NCBI GenBank assembly: GCA_902363455.1
Contig: CABJAC010000001.1
Coordinates: 1,178,001 to 1,242,000 of the forward strand
Origin: Caryophanales bacterium
GTDB lineage: Bacteria > Bacillota > Bacilli > Exiguobacteriales > Exiguobacteriaceae
Direction: 5' to 3'
DNA length: 64,000 nt
Below, piece by piece: positions 61,291 through 64,000 of the stretch. The notes beneath the pieces were generated by a model that was not told where the DNA came from, did not search any database, and was given only the letters and a program-made list of their open reading frames with translations. The translations under genes and the position numbers were made by a program. Position 1 is the stretch's first letter. Every line of letters begins with the position of its first letter.

Positions 61291-62592
61291 CGGTATTTGA
61301 ATCCGGGCAGACGTTCCTTGACCGGGTGTGCTGTCAAGAGTCACTGCCCCGCCGTGTAATTCGACGATCCGTTTGACAATCGACAAACCAAGTCCGTGAC
61401 CATCCGTCGTCCGTGAAGTCTCGCCCTGATAAAAACGGTCAAACACGAATGGGAGCTCCGCCGCCGAAATGCCTTTTCCTTGATCGGTGATGGTCAACGT
61501 CACATCCGTTGCTTGTGTCAGCCGAATCGACAGGACGCCGTTTGCCGGTGAGAAATAAACCGCATTTTGCAGAAGATTGAGTAAAACCTGTTGCATCAGT
61601 TCCTCTTCCCAGAAGACCGTCACTTCCGCCAACTCGAGATCGAGGATCAGATGTTTGTCTGTCCACTGGGATTCCAGTAACAGCAAAGCATGACGGACCT
61701 GTTCATCAAAACGATAGGCTTTCCGCTGGATGATTGACTGATGATCAAGCCGCGATAACCGGACAAGATTCGAGGTCAGGCGGGACAGACGGTCACTTTC
61801 CTGTCCGATGATCCGGATGTAATGCTGTTGCTTGTCTTCCGGAAGACCGGGCTGTGCCAGTAACCGGCTGAACCCATGGATCGAGGCGATCGGTGTCTTC
61901 AGTTCATGGGAAATCGCCGCCGCCAAATCTTTTGCCAAGTATTCGTTTCGTTGCAAGGCGACGGTCATCTGGTTAAAGTTCTGAATCAAGTTCGCGACTT
62001 CATCACTCCCCTGATCCGGAATCTGAATGTCGTAGTTGCCTTGCGTCACTTCAACAGCGGCTTCACTGATCCGTTTGATCCGTCGGGTCACGAGCCGGAC
62101 GGCAAACCAGGTCAGGAAAAAGGCGACGGCAATCGTCAGACCGATTCCAACCAAGGACGAGTTGCGAATACTTGAGACAAGGTCCTGATCCGGGTTCGGT
62201 GTCGCCACCAAGTAACGTTCCCCGACCTGCCGAATATGAAGCGGACGCTCCGAAAAGGTTCCGGCGACAGCCACTTCTCCTTTCTGTCGGAGCGTCTCTG
62301 TTTCAGTTTCAGACAGTGAAACCATGGTTTGTAAACGGTCGGCCGAGACTTCCGTCGTCTCGATCACCGATTGTTCGACGTAGCGGCTGGCTGAAGCGAA
62401 GGACAGTTCTTGTTCGACCATCAACCGTTCGACGGTACCCGTCCGTTCCGCCAATTGTTGTGCGACGTCTTGGCGGACCGAATCGAATTGGAAAAAGAAC
62501 GTCGCCCCGAGCGGAATCAATAACGGCAACAGCAGCAAGCCAAACAAAATAAGGAAAAACCGACCGGAGATCGACTGAAAAAATGGTTTCAT
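61273..62592 (-). CDS. Membrane sensor histidine kinase
   Basis: 439 residues. Two spans (about 12-32 and 148-168) bracket an extracytoplasmic domain; a HAMP domain follows, then HisKA with phosphoacceptor His in ISHELKTPIASI (about residue 229) and HATPase_c boxes N (LLNLLQNAVYF), G1 (ITDQGKGIS), F (FVFDRFYQ) and G2 (GHGLGLSIVKRI). It overlaps the stop of the response regulator by four bases. Partner regulator is truncated by a stop codon. Confidence 0.92.
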   Translation of the reverse strand: MKPFFQSISGRFFLILFGLLLLPLLIPLGATFFFQFDSVRQDVAQQLAERTGTVERLMVEQELSFASASRYVEQSVIETTEVSADRLQTMVSLSETETETLRQKGEVAVAGTFSERPLHIRQVGERYLVATPNPDQDLVSSIRNSSLVGIGLTIAVAFFLTWFAVRLVTRRIKRISEAAVEVTQGNYDIQIPDQGSDEVANLIQNFNQMTVALQRNEYLAKDLAAAISHELKTPIASIHGFSRLLAQPGLPEDKQQHYIRIIGQESDRLSRLTSNLVRLSRLDHQSIIQRKAYRFDEQVRHALLLLESQWTDKHLILDLELAEVTVFWEEELMQQVLLNLLQNAVYFSPANGVLSIRLTQATDVTLTITDQGKGISAAELPFVFDRFYQGETSRTTDGHGLGLSIVKRIVELHGGAVTLDSTPGQGTSARIQIPQKGPA

Positions 62593-63260
62593 AACACGAC
62601 CCCTTTGTAGCCGAGTCCCCAGACCGTCTCGATCGTAAAGACTTCATACTGATTAAATTTATCCCGTAACCGTTTGATATGGACATCAACCGTCCGGCTG
62701 TCACTTTCAACATCATATCCCCAAATCTCATCCATTAACTGTTAGCGTGTGAAAATCTGTTTCGGTTGGGACAACAGACGATAGAGCAATTGAAATTCCT
62801 TTTGCGGTAACGTCAGTTCGCCGTCCGGTGTGACGACGGTCGCATCCCGCATCCGTAACGTCAACGTCTTCACAACAAGTTCCTGCGTCGCGACGATTTT
62901 GGATCGCCGAAGCAAAGCATGAATCCGTAACAGCCATTCATCCAGTTCGACCGGCTTGACCAGATAATCATCGACTCCGGTCACGAACCCTGCTTCCTTA
63001 TCAGCAAACGTATCGAGGACCGTCAGCATCAAAATCGGCAGATCATACCCGGCTTGCCGCAACGCATGGACGAGTTCGATGCCCGAGACATGCGGCATCA
63101 TGACGTCCGTGACAAGCAGATCGATGTGTTGTTCGTCAAAGCAGGCAAGCGCTTGTGCTCCGTCTGCGGCTTCGATCGTCCGGAATCCTGCCGCACGTAA
63201 GGTCTCACCCAACAGGTACCGGACATGTGGATCATCTTCTGCAATCAGGATGGTAACCAT
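62589..63260 (-). pseudogene. OmpR-type response regulator with in-frame stop codon
   Basis: Receiver domain (Asp52 in LLVTDVMMP, Lys in YLVKPVE) is complete, but a TAA at 62744-62742 stands where a Glu codon (FTR-E-QLMDEIWGYD) is expected. The frame continues past it through SDSRTVDVHIKRLRDKF and GLGYKG to a normal end at 62589, overlapping the kinase start. A single G-to-T change would explain it, so either a recent nonsense mutation or a sequencing error. The recognition helix is lost in the 172-residue product. Confidence 0.85.
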
Positions 63261-63272
63261 CCCACACCTCCT

Positions 63273-64000
63273 TTACGCATTGCGCAGGGCTTCAATCGGA
63301 TGGAGCAATGACGCTTTTCGAGCGGGCGCGTATCCGAAGACGATCCCGACAAGCATTGAAAAACCGGCTGCAAGGAGCAACGTCCCGACGGAAATCGTAA
63401 ACGTCGTTCCGATCAACAGACTGACGAGATATGCCAGACCGACCCCGACGATGATGCCGATCCCACCACCCATCAAGGATAATAAGATCGACTCGAGTAA
63501 AAATTGGAGCCGAATCGCCCGTGGTCGTGCGCCGAGTGCTTTGCGCAGACCGATTTCCGTCGTCCGCTCCGTGACCGAGACGAGCATCATATTCATGATT
63601 CCGATGCCGCCGACAATCAAGGAAATCGAGGCGATGCCGGTCAACAGCAACGACAACATCGTATTGATTTGATCAATTGAATCAAGAGCTTCATCAAGAC
63701 TGACGATCGTATAGCGGTCTTCCTGTTCATTATAGAATTGATACATTTTCGCGGACAGATCCCGTTTGACGGTCGCGACGTCGGCCGACTCCTCCTTGAA
63801 GACATCGACTTGTTGCACCGTGTCGATGTCAAGCGTCCGCAGTGCCGTCGTATACGGAATCACGATTTCCTCCGAGTCGGCATCACTCACGCCGATGACC
63901 TGATACGTCAAACCGTTCAGGAACAGCGACTGTCCGACCGGTTCCTGTCCCGGAAAAAGTGTCCGGGCAACGGAGGGACTGATGACGGCGACGACGGTTT
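63273..64000 (-). CDS. MacB-type ABC permease, C-terminal part (5' end outside window)
   Basis: About 242 residues in view, open to the window edge. The start of this stretch is the extracytoplasmic MacB_PCD domain; the last 130 residues are the FtsX-fold with GIMNMMLVSVTERTTEIGLRKALGA and a final GYAPARKASLLHPIEALRNA. It precedes the two-component genes in the same direction, an order common for peptide-sensing or antimicrobial-resistance modules. Confidence 0.88.
   Translation of the reverse strand, partial: TVVAVISPSVARTLFPGQEPVGQSLFLNGLTYQVIGVSDADSEEIVIPYTTALRTLDIDTVQQVDVFKEESADVATVKRDLSAKMYQFYNEQEDRYTIVSLDEALDSIDQINTMLSLLLTGIASISLIVGGIGIMNMMLVSVTERTTEIGLRKALGARPRAIRLQFLLESILLSLMGGGIGIIVGVGLAYLVSLLIGTTFTISVGTLLLAAGFSMLVGIVFGYAPARKASLLHPIEALRNA

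Noticed and set aside
63079..63672. 197-codon open frame antisense to the response regulator and permease
   Set aside because: Serine- and arginine-rich shadow spanning two real genes on the other strand.
1..64000. CRISPR arrays, rRNA and tRNA genes, prophage
   Set aside because: No regularly spaced long repeats, tRNA cloverleaf signatures, rRNA sequence or phage structural genes were seen. The phased sites at 13095-13172 are palindromic operators with 9-base gaps, too short for CRISPR.

Overview
The window reads as chromosome of a low-to-mid GC Gram-positive of the class Bacilli, most like Exiguobacterium. This rests on strong AGGAGG ribosome-binding sites, three close sigma-B promoter matches, ParE/ParC adjacent to a LexA-type box, a Zur-type box pair, an Asp23/AmaP operon, and gene sets with named Bacillus subtilis counterparts (efeB/efeU, ykoEDC, yxlEFG, ywnA/ywnB). 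Genus is inference; no database was searched. Most of the window is ordinary core and housekeeping DNA with a few mobile scars.

Layout. 0-3.2 kb: iron uptake (efeB 3' part, efeU) and a sigma-B stress gene. 3.5-6.8 kb: orphan winged-helix-like protein, alpha/beta hydrolase, WYL regulator and two small membrane proteins. 6.8-13.1 kb (minus strand): MoxR/DUF58/membrane-protein operon, a DUF3006 plus metallo-beta-lactamase pair, a histidine phosphatase, and a DUF3307/SatD pair preceded by three evenly phased palindromes. 13.3-18.5 kb: NUDIX hydrolase with a structured leader, then parE-parC (topoisomerase IV). 18.6-23.2 kb: CoA-binding protein, a repeat-rich 420 bp gap, a tyrosine recombinase and a SWIM/SNF2 helicase. 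23.3-28.5 kb: ribosomal protein L25/Ctc with a sigma-B promoter and folded leader, then a TPP riboswitch driving the thiamine-precursor transporter ykoE-ykoD-ykoC and an FAD oxidoreductase. 28.5-36.1 kb: hydrolase, two tandem paralogous lipoproteins, a heme-oxygenase-like ABM protein, GNAT, nucleotidyltransferase and unknowns.

36.1-44 kb: an IS605-family element with an intact TnpB nuclease gene cuts a small membrane-protein gene; next to it lies a five-gene nickel/opine-type ABC importer plus a MATE exporter behind two Zur-like boxes. 44-52.4 kb: PAS chemoreceptor-like protein, two SDR dehydrogenases, the sigma-B linked AmaP/DUF2273/Asp23 operon, LLM oxidoreductase, orphan ABC ATPase, and a divergent Rrf2/NmrA pair. 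52.5-56.5 kb: a short IS605-like right-end relic, a resolvase-family protein lacking its catalytic serine, DUF4256, and a YxlEFG-like operon diverging from its likely regulator around a perfect 24 bp palindrome. 56.6-64 kb: diguanylate cyclase, two hydrolases, HAD phosphatase and GNAT, a nucleoside deoxyribosyltransferase-like gene split by a 410 bp ORF-less element, and a MacB-type permease with a two-component system whose response regulator carries an in-frame stop.

The most unusual material is the IS605 family trio. One full copy encodes TnpB. A 410 bp copy shares only its right end but is packed with hairpins and sits so exactly in a host gene that removing it restores the reading frame. 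A third, about 80 bp, relic keeps only the right-end motif. The two good right ends differ by compensatory substitutions in their terminal stem, as expected if both make a structured RNA such as a TnpB guide RNA.
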